Positions 7,066 through 15,295 of a stretch of DNA of 17,181 nt are shown piece after piece. This DNA is from an uncultured Clostridium sp. GTDB lineage: Bacteria; Bacillota; Clostridia; Lachnospirales; Lachnospiraceae. Under the pieces are notes generated by a model. It was not told the origin of the DNA and made no database searches. It saw nothing but the letters and a program-made list of their open reading frames with translations. The stretch is taken from contig CAUCIO010000032.1 in NCBI GenBank assembly GCA_958442925.1, forward strand, positions 1 to 17,181, given 5' to 3'. The stretch's first letter is position 1. Each line of letters starts with the position of its first letter. A program made the position numbers and the translations under genes.

Positions 7066-8406
7066 TTACCACGTCTTTGAAACAATTATGTTCCCTTTCT
7101 TAATCACAGTCTCCACCTGATTGACCGCCGTGTGGTAGGGCAGGTAGGCGATAGAAGGGTACTTCATAATCAGGATGTCGGCCTGTTTTCCCTCCTCGAT
7201 GCTTCCGATGGTATCGGCCCGTCCCACAGCAGCCGCTCCGTTGATAGTCAGGGCGGTGATTACCTCCTCGATGGACATATTCATATAGATGCAGCCCAGG
7301 GCAATCAGGAGAGGGATGGAATTGGTAAAGCAGCTTCCTGGATTTAAGTCAGAGGCCAGGGCTACAGCGCAGCCGTTGTCGATCATTTTTCTGGCCGGAG
7401 CGTACTCTTCCTTTAAGCAGAAGGCGGTGGCAGGCAGAAGCGTGCTGATGACTCCGGCCTCAGCCATCTGACGGATACCCTCATCGGAGGCCTTCAGCAG
7501 GTGATCCGCAGAGACAGCCCCCACTCTGGCCGCCAGCTCTCCGCCGCCTAAGGAGTAGATTTCGTCTGCATGGATTTTCAGCTGGAAGCCTAATTCCTTC
7601 GCCTGGTTTAAGTAGTATTCAGAATCCTCGATGGAGAAGACGTTTTTCTCGCAGAAGATATCAGCAAATTCTGCCAGGTTTTCGTTTTTTACAAGAGGCA
7701 TCACCTGAGTCAGCATATAATCCAGAAAATCCCGTTCCCGGCCCTTGTATTCTGGAAGCACGCTGTGAGGACCCAGGAAGGTGGAAACCACGTCTAAGGG
7801 ATGACGTTTGTCCAGCTCTTTCATCACGCGCAGCTGCTTTAGCTCCGTCTCGCAGTCCATGCCGTAGCCGCTTTTGCCCTCCACTGTAGTGACCCCGAAT
7901 TCTGCCATCCGGTTCAGCCGATCCATGCCCACGGCAATCAGATCCTCCTCGGAAGCCTCTTTCGTAGGACGGATGGTGGCGTTAATACCTCCCCCCCGCT
8001 CCATGATAGACATATAGCTGTCTCCCTTCAGTCTCCAGGAGAATTCGTCTGCCCGGAAACCGCCGAAGATAAAATGGGTGTGGGAGTCTACAAAGCCTGG
8101 AAGGATTGTTTTGCCGAAGGCGTTTAAAACAGTAACAGGGCATCCCTTTATTTCCATAGGGACAGCCTCAGACGCCTGTGAGGATCCGGATACTGCATTT
8201 GATTTCAGCGTATCTTCGCTTTCCGGCTCAAGGCCCAGCCGCTGATCCAGCTCTCTGGTGGTTCCGACTGCTTCAATGAGGCCGTCTGAAAGAAGCACTG
8301 CGCCGTCTTCAATCAGGCCGATATCGGCCATCTCCCTTCCCCGCCTGGGCGCTTTGCCCCGGCAGGTGACCAGCTCTGAGGCATGGCGGATGTACATTTT
8401 TTTCAT
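7066..8406 (-). CDS. hutI: Imidazolonepropionase
   Basis: Third step of histidine degradation: it hydrolyses 4-imidazolone-5-propionate to N-formimino-L-glutamate in the cytoplasm. It is a metal-dependent amidohydrolase with GFVDSHTHFIFGG (His109 and His111 as metal ligands), the substrate-loop region ERGGGINAT, IHADE, SADH and ALASDLNPG. At 446 residues it is longer than the usual roughly 410: a Ser/Glu-rich stretch (about 60-88) is inserted between the N-terminal beta domain and the barrel, away from the active site. AAAGGA at 8415-8420 supports this start; Met4 is an alternative. It lies 25 bases after hutU in one operon and ends at the shared terminator. Confidence 0.95.
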   Translation of the reverse strand: MKKMYIRHASELVTCRGKAPRRGREMADIGLIEDGAVLLSDGLIEAVGTTRELDQRLGLEPESEDTLKSNAVSGSSQASEAVPMEIKGCPVTVLNAFGKTILPGFVDSHTHFIFGGFRADEFSWRLKGDSYMSIMERGGGINATIRPTKEASEEDLIAVGMDRLNRMAEFGVTTVEGKSGYGMDCETELKQLRVMKELDKRHPLDVVSTFLGPHSVLPEYKGRERDFLDYMLTQVMPLVKNENLAEFADIFCEKNVFSIEDSEYYLNQAKELGFQLKIHADEIYSLGGGELAARVGAVSADHLLKASDEGIRQMAEAGVISTLLPATAFCLKEEYAPARKMIDNGCAVALASDLNPGSCFTNSIPLLIALGCIYMNMSIEEVITALTINGAAAVGRADTIGSIEEGKQADILIMKYPSIAYLPYHTAVNQVETVIKKGNIIVSKTW

Positions 8407-8431
8407 AGATAAAATCCTTTCTGGTTAGATT

Positions 8432-10459
8432 CTATTGTTTCTTCACCGCATTCTGGTAAGCTTTCTCAATCAGTTTGTCATCTGCGATATAAGGCATGGT
8501 AATGACATCGCTTCCCTTTCTGATCTGGTTGTATTCTGCTACCGTCTCGATAGAGTGCTCATTTCTGGCCCAGTTTCTTCTGGAAACGCCTACCATAGTA
8601 TCCCACGGAATAGCCTCCCGGATAATGGCGTCTGTCTCAGCCGTGCCGTCCAGCACAAGGCCGAAGCCGCCGTTTATGGCCTTTCCAATACCAGTGCCGC
8701 CGCCATTGTGGAGAGCGATCAGGCTCATGCCTCTGGCTGCATTTCCGGCATAGCACTGAACAGCCATGTCCGCAGTCATGTTGGAACCATCGTAGATATT
8801 GGAGGTTTCCCTGTAAGGAGAATCTGTTCCGCCGGTATCGTGGTGGTCGCGGCCCAGCATAACTGGTCCAATTTCGCCGTTTCGTACCATTTCATTGAAT
8901 TTCAGGGCAATATCTCTTCTTCCGAAGGCGTCCTGATAGAGAATGCGGCACTGGGTTCCTACTACCAGCTGATTTTTCTCTGCGTCCCGGATCCAGATCC
9001 AGTTATCCTTATCCTGAGGCCTGCGGTTAGGATTGATGATTTCCATAGCTGCGTGGTCGGTCTTTACCAGGTCCTCATGTTTTCCGGACAGGCAGCACCA
9101 CCGGAAGGGACCGTAGCCGTAGTCAAAGAGCTCAGGCCCCATAATATCTTCCACATAGGACGGGAAAATGAAGCCCTCACTGGTGTCAGCTCCGTTTTTC
9201 GCAATATCCTTTGCCCCGGCGTCAAAGACAGCCTTCATAAAGGAGTTTCCGTAGTCGAAGAAATAGGCTCCCCGTTTTACCAGTTCTTTAATCAGGTGGA
9301 AATGCCTGATCAGAGACACATTGACAAGCTCTGCGAAATGCTCCTTATCATGAGCCAGCATCTCGGTTCTCTCCTCGAAGGTGAGGCCCTGCGGGCAGTA
9401 GCCGCCGTCGTAAGGCACATGGCAGCTGGTCTGATCGGAGAGCAGTTCAATCTTGATCTCGTGATCCACCGCGTACTGTAAGAGATCTACGATATTTCCG
9501 TGGTAGGCGATGGAAATAGTCTCTTTCCGCTCCATATAATCGGCGGCCAGACGGAATGCCTCCTCAGCGCTCTCCGTGATCAGGCTCACCCAGCCCTGGC
9601 TGTGCCTTGTTTCGATGCGGGAGTAATCCACCTCGGCGATAATGCCCACTCCTCCGGCGATCTCGATGGCCTTGGGCTGAGCACCGCTCATGCCGCCCAG
9701 ACCGCTGGTGACAAACAGATGTCCAGCCAGGTCTCCGTCGTGGGGAACGCCCAGGAATTTCCGGCCAGCGTTTAAAATCGTGTTGAACGTACCGTGGACA
9801 ATACCCTGAGGGCCGATGTACATCCATCCTCCGGCAGTCATCTGGCCGTAGGAGGAACAGCCCATAGCGGTAGCCTTAGCCCAGGCCTCGGGATTGTCGC
9901 CCTCTCCTACCATAAGGCCGTTTGTGATCACGACTCTGGGGCTGGATTTGTGGGATTTGAACAGTCCCAGCGGGTGGCCGGACATAACCACCAGGGTCTG
10001 CTCGTCAGTCAGAATTTCCAGATACTTCTTAATCAGCTGATACTGCATCCAGTTCTGGCACACCTGCCCTGTTTCTCCGTAGGTAACCAGCTCGTAAGGG
10101 TAAAGAGCCACGTCATGGTTTAAGTTGTTGTCGATCATAACCTGGAATGCTTTTCCCTGGACGCAGTTTCCCTTATATTCGTCAATGGGTTTTCCGTAAA
10201 TCCTCTCTTTGGGCATAAAGCGGTAGCCGTAGATGCGTCCTCTTGTTAAAAGTTCCTCCATAAATTCCGGGGCCAGGGCTTCATGAAGCTCCTCCGGCAC
10301 ATAGCGGAGAGCGTTTTTGACTGCCAGCTTGATTTCACGTTCATTTAAGGTAAGCTCTCTCATGGGAGCCCGGCGGATGCTCTCCTTGAATACAGGATAT
10401 TCTGGAAGGACAGGATCCAGTTTAATTGTCATGGCTGCACTGATCTCTTTGTTGTTCAT
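8432..10459 (-). CDS. hutU: Urocanate hydratase, long form
   Basis: Second step of histidine degradation: it adds water to urocanate to give imidazolone propionate, using tightly bound NAD+. At 675 residues it belongs to the long class (human UROC1 is about 676) rather than the roughly 555-residue class of Bacillus and Pseudomonas. Diagnostic stretches include GETGQVCQNWMQYQLIKKYL, VVMSGHPLGLF, QMTAGGWMYIGPQGIVHGT, TSGLGGMSGAQPKA and the C-terminal HNGGGTGIGKAINGGFG. I place the start at the ATG at 10459. The in-frame GTG at 10468 overlaps the ribosome binding site AAGGAAGG and would leave no spacing, whereas the ATG has 8 bases. It is first in the operon with hutI and divergent from the regulator. 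Confidence 0.95.
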   Translation of the reverse strand: MNNKEISAAMTIKLDPVLPEYPVFKESIRRAPMRELTLNEREIKLAVKNALRYVPEELHEALAPEFMEELLTRGRIYGYRFMPKERIYGKPIDEYKGNCVQGKAFQVMIDNNLNHDVALYPYELVTYGETGQVCQNWMQYQLIKKYLEILTDEQTLVVMSGHPLGLFKSHKSSPRVVITNGLMVGEGDNPEAWAKATAMGCSSYGQMTAGGWMYIGPQGIVHGTFNTILNAGRKFLGVPHDGDLAGHLFVTSGLGGMSGAQPKAIEIAGGVGIIAEVDYSRIETRHSQGWVSLITESAEEAFRLAADYMERKETISIAYHGNIVDLLQYAVDHEIKIELLSDQTSCHVPYDGGYCPQGLTFEERTEMLAHDKEHFAELVNVSLIRHFHLIKELVKRGAYFFDYGNSFMKAVFDAGAKDIAKNGADTSEGFIFPSYVEDIMGPELFDYGYGPFRWCCLSGKHEDLVKTDHAAMEIINPNRRPQDKDNWIWIRDAEKNQLVVGTQCRILYQDAFGRRDIALKFNEMVRNGEIGPVMLGRDHHDTGGTDSPYRETSNIYDGSNMTADMAVQCYAGNAARGMSLIALHNGGGTGIGKAINGGFGLVLDGTAETDAIIREAIPWDTMVGVSRRNWARNEHSIETVAEYNQIRKGSDVITMPYIADDKLIEKAYQNAVKKQ

Positions 10460-10496
10460 ATATTGCACCTTCCTTATTAAAATCGTTGATAATTTT

Positions 10497-10528
10497 ATTA
10501 TAGAGACTCATAGTCTAAAAAACGTCAA
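10497..10528 (-). promoter_or_regulatory. hutU promoter with SARP-like direct-repeat activator site
   Basis: Read on the minus strand, TATAAT (10502-10497) is preceded 8 bases upstream by two heptamers, TTGACGT (10528-10522) and TAGACTA (10517-10511), which repeat with an 11-bp period and are separated by TTTT. At the standard 17-base spacing the -35 would be ACGTTT, a poor match, and the TTGACG is 20 bases away. This is what an activator-dependent promoter looks like. The same element recurs before hutH. A small dyad (AGACT-ATG-AGTCT, 10504-10516) overlaps the second repeat. The predicted transcript start near 10490 leaves a leader of about 30 bases. Confidence 0.75.
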
Positions 10529-10540
10529 TTTTTACTTTCA

Positions 10541-10569
10541 TTGACCAATGATCCCAAGTAAGGTATACT
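10541..10569 (+). promoter_or_regulatory. Promoter of the SARP-type regulator gene
   Basis: TTGACC (10541-10546) and TATACT (10564-10569) with exactly 17 bases between them: a near-consensus vegetative promoter facing right. It starts 13 bp from the hutU activator site, so protein bound there could also affect this promoter. A CATTG-AC-CAATG dyad (10539-10550) covers its -35 and could be an operator. Confidence 0.75.
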
Positions 10570-10583
10570 TAAATAAGACTTCA

Positions 10584-10620
10584 GCAGGCAGACGCCCTGA
10601 GGGTTCGGGGTCTGTTCTGC
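10584..10620 (+). other. Leader hairpin before the regulator gene
   Basis: GCAG (10584-10587) pairs with CTGC (10617-10620) and CAGAC (10589-10593) with GTCTG (10610-10614), with further pairing of GCCC and GGG inside. It has no T-tract, so it is not a terminator. It lies in the 5' leader, ending 7 bases before the ribosome binding site, and might influence translation or mRNA stability. Confidence 0.4.
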
Positions 10621-10638
10621 GACAACTAGGAGAGGGAA

Positions 10639-13617
10639 ATGGAAGAAATTGTAGTACAGCTGTTTGGCATTCCGCAAATACGGCTGGGAGATGAAAAAAT
10701 CCGCTTTCCTTATAAGAAAGCGGAAGCATTTTTCTACTACCTGTGCGTAAAAAAGAAAGTCAGCCGGGATGAAGTAATCTGCCTTCTCTGGGGAGATGAG
10801 GATGAAACGGCGGGAAAGAAAAAATTAAGAGACGCCGTGTACCAGGTTAAGCGGCTGCTGGGAAAGGATCTTCTGCTTACAGGCGGCCATACGGAAATTG
10901 AGCTGAATTCGGCAGTTCCCCTCAGAAGCGACTGGGAGAAGCAGGAAGAGGACGAAGAGCCAGAGAAAGGCGGAGAATTTTTAGACCATTTTTATATTAA
11001 AAACTGCTACGAGTTTGAGGAGTGGGCAGAGGAAATCAGGATCCGCATTCGCAAGCAGCGGGCGGATCAGGCGCGGCGTCTGATGGAGCAGGCAGCTGGA
11101 GAGCGGAACGACGCCAGTCTGCAAAAGTACAGCAATTTTCTGCTGTCAGAGGATCCCTACAATGAGGAACTGTATTTTGAGGCCATGAGCCTGTATGCGG
11201 AAAACGGCAATTACAGCATGGCTATCCGCCTGTACAATGATTTGAAAAAACGACTTTCGGAGGAACTTTCAGAGGAGCCTTCCAGGAAAGTGAAAGAGCT
11301 GTTTCAGCGCATTTATAATATGAAGGAAACGGTGCAGAGCGGGGAAGGGGGACTGAAGCTTTCCTTTGTAGGCAGAAAAAAAGAGCTTTATCAGCTCAGC
11401 GGCTTTCTGGGCGGACGGGATGGCGGGGAAAGCGCTATGGCCGTCTGCGGGGAAAGCGGTTCCGGAAAAACTGCTTTTTTAGAGCAGGGGATTCGCCTGG
11501 CGTCAGGAGACGGCTTTGCAGTTTTGAAAACTGCCTGTTATAAACAGGGGGAAGAGTTTTATTTAAGCCCCTGGAACGATATTTTTCAGGAACTCTATCA
11601 GCTTTCGGAGCGGGAAAGACAGACAGGCGGGGCCGGGGAGATTCTGGAGGAATTTTTAAATGGTACAAAGGCTGAAGAGGGAAGAGCTTCCCGGATGACG
11701 TATCCTATGGTGGAAAAGATGGCCCTGGATTTATTTCGGATTTTGTCTGAACGCCGGAGGATTCTTCTGGTGTTTGATGATATTCAGTGGATGGATTCCA
11801 TGAGCGGCCAGCTTCTGAACCGTGTTCTTCTGCGCCTTGGCAGGGAACGGCTTCTTCTTTTATGCAGCATGAGCCGGGAAGGGGAGGCTAAAGCCCTGGA
11901 ATCCTTAGAACCTCTGCTTTTACGAGATCAGGCAAGAATCCTGCGCCTGGAACCTTTTACCAGGGAGGAGACGGATGAACTGATCCGCAAGGCGCTTCCC
12001 GAACTGTCGGCAGAGGAGGAGAAAAAGGCAGAAATTTACCGGGCTACCGATGGAAACGCGTTTTTTCTGAGGGAGCTTTTGACGCTGATCCGGGAAAAGG
12101 GATATACTCTGGAAAAGTCTAAGAAGACAAACTATGTGATTCAGGCCAGGCTTTCCGGCCTTTCCAGGAGGGAGAGAGAGGTTCTGGGAGCCATGTCAGT
12201 GTTTCCGGAGAAAATCGGGCTGGAGGAGCTGGAGCTGCTGCTGCCTGATACCGACCGCCTGTCTCTTTTGCGCCTGCTGGAAGGGCTTCAGGAGCACTTT
12301 CTGATTCGGGAGGTGCTGACAGGGTGGAACGTCCAGTATGAATTTGTACACAGGGCGTTCCAGGAATATGTCTGCGAGCAGCAAAGCAGAGGCAAGACAC
12401 AGCTGTACCATCAGATTCTGGCCAGACATTATGAGGAGAATGCGCTTCAAAGCAGGGAGACTACGCTGCTTCCGCAGGTTATTTACCACTATGAGGGCTG
12501 CCACGATTTAATTAAGGCCTGCTGGTACAAGATCGAGTGGATGAAGGAATATTACACGCTGATCAATGAAAATTTCCCGGTGCTTCACTGGCAGGTGTCG
12601 GATCTGGCAGAGAGTGTGGGGGTGATGCCTCAGGCAGATGAGATGATAAAGCTGGCAGGAGAAATCATGGAGCTTCAGGGAAGCTCCGGGGAGATTCGGC
12701 GGATGAAGCTGGAGATGAATTATATTCTGGGCCGCTATCATATTGCCCAGGGAGATTACAGTCAGGGGCTTTCCCACATCGGGGAGGGAATCCGCCTGTC
12801 TCAGGAACTTTCGGATACCAGGATGCTTTTATCCTGCCTCAGACAGCAGATTTTCTATGGAATTCAGGTGGAGGATCTGGAGCAGGTGAAAACCTATGTA
12901 GAGAAAGGGATAGAAAAGGTGAAGGAATACAGTTCCTGCCGGGATGCATTTTTGTCTCTGGAACGGGAGATTTTTGCCAGCCGGAATCTGAAAGAGACGC
13001 TGCAGACCTTTTTCCGGGAAAGAGAAGGGAAACATGCACCGCAGGATGCTGAGGCGAAGGACTGGGAGGAGTACAGCACTTTCCTTCGCCTGAAGGGCTG
13101 GTATCTGCTTCACAGCAAAAATTATTCTCAAGCAGAGGAAACGCTGTGGGCGGCAGCCGGTATTTTTAAATGGCTTGGAGCTGGCTGTGAGCCTGGACAG
13201 GCCGCCTGTTTAAGCTATATCGGAGACAGCAGGGAGAGGCAGGGGGATTTTTCAGAGGCAGTATCTTTCTACGAACAGGCGATAGCTTTGGTAGAGAAGA
13301 ATCCCAGAATTAACGGTCTGGGGCAGTTTTACGCCAGGGCCGGGCAGGCCCTCTGCATGGCAGGAAAGACAGAACAGGCCAGAGCATATCTGGAGAAGGC
13401 GGAGAAGCGTCTGAGGGAAAACGGCTGTATCTGGGGTTTGGAGCGGGTGGAGGCGCTGCTGTGCCTTATCAGCCTTTCGGAAGGAGACCTGCAGGAGGCG
13501 GAACGCAGGTTTTACGAGAGTTCAGCTCTGTCGGAGAAAATCAGAAATCCCCAGACGCAGAAGATTTTGGAAACAGCGCGGCAGAGTTTGGAGAAGAGCG
13601 GAGTTCTGATGGAATGA
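10639..13617 (+). CDS. SARP/BTAD-AAA-TPR transcriptional regulator, predicted hut activator
   Basis: A 992-residue cytoplasmic regulator with AfsR-like layout. Residues 1-95 form an OmpR/SARP-type winged helix, and about 110-228 form the bacterial transcriptional activator domain (BTAD), ending in the PSRKVKELFQRIYN helix. About 240-500 is a STAND/AAA-type ATPase with Walker A GESGSGKT (271-278) and Walker B LLVFDDIQW (376-384). About 590-985 is a helical array of TPR-like repeats (for example SYIGDSRERQGDFSEAVSFY), probably the ligand or partner sensor. There is no C-terminal LuxR helix-turn-helix, so this is not a MalT/LAL protein; DNA binding must be N-terminal. AGGAGAGGG at 10628-10636 sets the start. 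It is divergent from hutUI and directly upstream of hutH, and both hut promoters carry an identical-format direct repeat. I infer that it activates histidine use; the family does not by itself reveal the signal. Confidence 0.85.
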   Translation: MEEIVVQLFGIPQIRLGDEKIRFPYKKAEAFFYYLCVKKKVSRDEVICLLWGDEDETAGKKKLRDAVYQVKRLLGKDLLLTGGHTEIELNSAVPLRSDWEKQEEDEEPEKGGEFLDHFYIKNCYEFEEWAEEIRIRIRKQRADQARRLMEQAAGERNDASLQKYSNFLLSEDPYNEELYFEAMSLYAENGNYSMAIRLYNDLKKRLSEELSEEPSRKVKELFQRIYNMKETVQSGEGGLKLSFVGRKKELYQLSGFLGGRDGGESAMAVCGESGSGKTAFLEQGIRLASGDGFAVLKTACYKQGEEFYLSPWNDIFQELYQLSERERQTGGAGEILEEFLNGTKAEEGRASRMTYPMVEKMALDLFRILSERRRILLVFDDIQWMDSMSGQLLNRVLLRLGRERLLLLCSMSREGEAKALESLEPLLLRDQARILRLEPFTREETDELIRKALPELSAEEEKKAEIYRATDGNAFFLRELLTLIREKGYTLEKSKKTNYVIQARLSGLSRREREVLGAMSVFPEKIGLEELELLLPDTDRLSLLRLLEGLQEHFLIREVLTGWNVQYEFVHRAFQEYVCEQQSRGKTQLYHQILARHYEENALQSRETTLLPQVIYHYEGCHDLIKACWYKIEWMKEYYTLINENFPVLHWQVSDLAESVGVMPQADEMIKLAGEIMELQGSSGEIRRMKLEMNYILGRYHIAQGDYSQGLSHIGEGIRLSQELSDTRMLLSCLRQQIFYGIQVEDLEQVKTYVEKGIEKVKEYSSCRDAFLSLEREIFASRNLKETLQTFFREREGKHAPQDAEAKDWEEYSTFLRLKGWYLLHSKNYSQAEETLWAAAGIFKWLGAGCEPGQAACLSYIGDSRERQGDFSEAVSFYEQAIALVEKNPRINGLGQFYARAGQALCMAGKTEQARAYLEKAEKRLRENGCIWGLERVEALLCLISLSEGDLQEAERRFYESSALSEKIRNPQTQKILETARQSLEKSGVLME

Positions 13618-13641
13618 CAGGGCTATGGAATCACTTTTAAA

Positions 13642-13674
13642 TAGACGGTTTTTGGACGCTGAGTTCTGTATAAT
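13642..13674 (+). promoter_or_regulatory. hutH promoter with SARP-like direct-repeat activator site
   Basis: TATAAT (13669-13674) is preceded 9 bases upstream by heptamers TAGACGG (13642-13648) and TGGACGC (13653-13659), an 11-bp period with TTTT between them and TGAGT after them. Aligned by hand with the hutU element, 18 of the first 23 positions agree. The -35 at 17-base spacing (CGGTTT, 13646-13651) is poor. The predicted start near 13681 gives a leader of about 37 bases. The site lies just after the regulator stop codon, so hutH has its own promoter besides any read-through. Confidence 0.75.
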
Positions 13675-13717
13675 AGCAACAGAAGGCATAAATATATAAA
13701 AGAGAGAGGGTTGTTTT

Positions 13718-15250
13718 ATGAATAAGGTTCTGATTACAGGAGAAGATTTGACGTTAGACGATATTGTCAGCGTGTGCCGCGGGAACGCCCAGGTGGAGAT
13801 TTCTCAGGAGGCAAAGGATAAAGTAAAGGCCTCCAGACAGGTTGTGGATGATTTAATTGCAGAGGAAAAGGTGGTTTACGGTATTACCACAGGATTCGGA
13901 AAATTCAGCGATGTGGTGATTTCCCAGGATCAGTGCAAGGAGCTGCAGAAAAATCTGATTATCACCCACGCGGTGGGAGCAGGGGATCCGTTCTCCAGAG
14001 ATATAGCCAGAGGCATTATGCTGCTGCGTATCAATAATCTTTCCAAGGGATTTTCCGGAATCCGCCTGGAAACGCTTCAAACCATGGCAGATATGCTGAA
14101 CAAGGGCGTGACTCCGATTATTCCGGAGAAGGGATCCCTGGGAGCTTCCGGCGATCTGGCTCCTCTTTCCCATATGGTGCTTCCTATGATTGGACTGGGT
14201 CTGGCTGAGTATCAGGGAGAGGTGCTTCCGGGAAAAGAGGCCATGGATCGGGCTGGAATTCCGGTAATTGAGCTTTCAGCCAAGGAAGGTCTGGCGCTGA
14301 ATAATGGAACCCAGGCCATGACAAGCGCAGGTTCCCTGGCGCTTCACGATGCGCTGGATCTGCTGAAGGCAGCTGATATTGCCGCCGCTTTAAGCTTTGA
14401 GGCTCAGAACGGCGTGGTAGATGCTCTGGATCCGAGAGTTCATAAGGTACGCCCGCACAGTGGCCAGATGTCTACAGCCAGAAATCTTCTGGCACTGTTA
14501 GAGGGCAGCAAAAATACCACAAGACAGGGGCAGATCCGGGTGCAGGACGCCTATTCTCTGCGCTGCTGTCCGCAGATTCACGGAGCCAGCAAGGACGCTG
14601 TGAAGTATGTGAAGGATAAGGTGGACATTGAAATTAATTCTGTAACAGATAATCCGATTATTTTCAAGGACGATCATACAGGTATTTCCGGAGGAAACTT
14701 CCATGGACAGCCGATGGCTTTAAGTTTTGATTTCCTGGGTATTGCGGAGTCTGAGCTGGCCAATGTTTCTGAGCGCCGTATTGAGCGTCTGGTAAACCCG
14801 GCTTACAGTGGTCTTCCGGCGTTCCTGACGCCGAATGGAGGCGTGTGCTCCGGTTTCATGATTGTCCAGTATTCTGCAGCAGCTCTGGTATCTGAGAATA
14901 AGGTTCTGGCTCACCCGGCCAGCGTGGACAGCATTCCTTCCTCCGCAGGCCAGGAAGATCATGTCAGCATGGGAACCATTGCAGCCAGAAAGGCGGGAGA
15001 GATTGGGCGCAACGTGAGAAGGGTTCTTGCCATGGAGCTTATGGTAGCCTGCCAGGGCATTGACATGAGAGGAAATAAGGGGCTTGGAAAGGGAACCCAG
15101 GCTGCCTATGACCTGGTAAGAAAGGCAGTAGCCCGTCTGGAGGACGACAGAGAGCTCTACGACGATATTAATTACTGCGAGAAGATTATTGAGGATGGAA
15201 GCCTGATCCAGGCAGTGGAGGCTGCTTTAGGAAGAGCGATAGAAGTATAA
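13718..15250 (+). CDS. hutH: Histidine ammonia-lyase
   Basis: First step of histidine degradation: non-oxidative elimination of ammonia from L-histidine to give trans-urocanate, in the cytoplasm. It has 510 residues, normal for the family. The MIO-forming Ala-Ser-Gly triad is at 143-145 within GSLGASGDLAPLSH. Other signatures are YGITTGFGKF (54-63), GLALNNGTQAM, DNPI, GGNFHGQPMAL and QEDHVSMG. All catalytic landmarks are present, so the enzyme should be active. The start has GAGAGGG at 13704-13710 with 7 bases of spacing. It is split from hutU-hutI by the regulator gene but shares their promoter element. It ends at its own terminator; no hutG or ftcD follows. Confidence 0.97.
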   Translation: MNKVLITGEDLTLDDIVSVCRGNAQVEISQEAKDKVKASRQVVDDLIAEEKVVYGITTGFGKFSDVVISQDQCKELQKNLIITHAVGAGDPFSRDIARGIMLLRINNLSKGFSGIRLETLQTMADMLNKGVTPIIPEKGSLGASGDLAPLSHMVLPMIGLGLAEYQGEVLPGKEAMDRAGIPVIELSAKEGLALNNGTQAMTSAGSLALHDALDLLKAADIAAALSFEAQNGVVDALDPRVHKVRPHSGQMSTARNLLALLEGSKNTTRQGQIRVQDAYSLRCCPQIHGASKDAVKYVKDKVDIEINSVTDNPIIFKDDHTGISGGNFHGQPMALSFDFLGIAESELANVSERRIERLVNPAYSGLPAFLTPNGGVCSGFMIVQYSAAALVSENKVLAHPASVDSIPSSAGQEDHVSMGTIAARKAGEIGRNVRRVLAMELMVACQGIDMRGNKGLGKGTQAAYDLVRKAVARLEDDRELYDDINYCEKIIEDGSLIQAVEAALGRAIEV

Positions 15251-15295
15251 AATCAGGAGGCAGCACCATACAAATAGAATAAAAGTCTGACTGTC

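Noticed and set aside
8435..9481. 348-codon open frame on the plus strand opposite hutU
   Set aside because: It lies wholly antisense to a clear hutU, has no ribosome binding site of note and no recognisable motif; it is a shadow of the codon bias.
10460..10468. GTG at 10468 as hutU start
   Set aside because: It overlaps the end of AAGGAAGG and leaves no spacing; the ATG at 10459 has 8 bases.
13618..13717. Read-through only, with no promoter, for hutH
   Set aside because: A perfect TATAAT with the activator element shared with hutU argues for a dedicated promoter.
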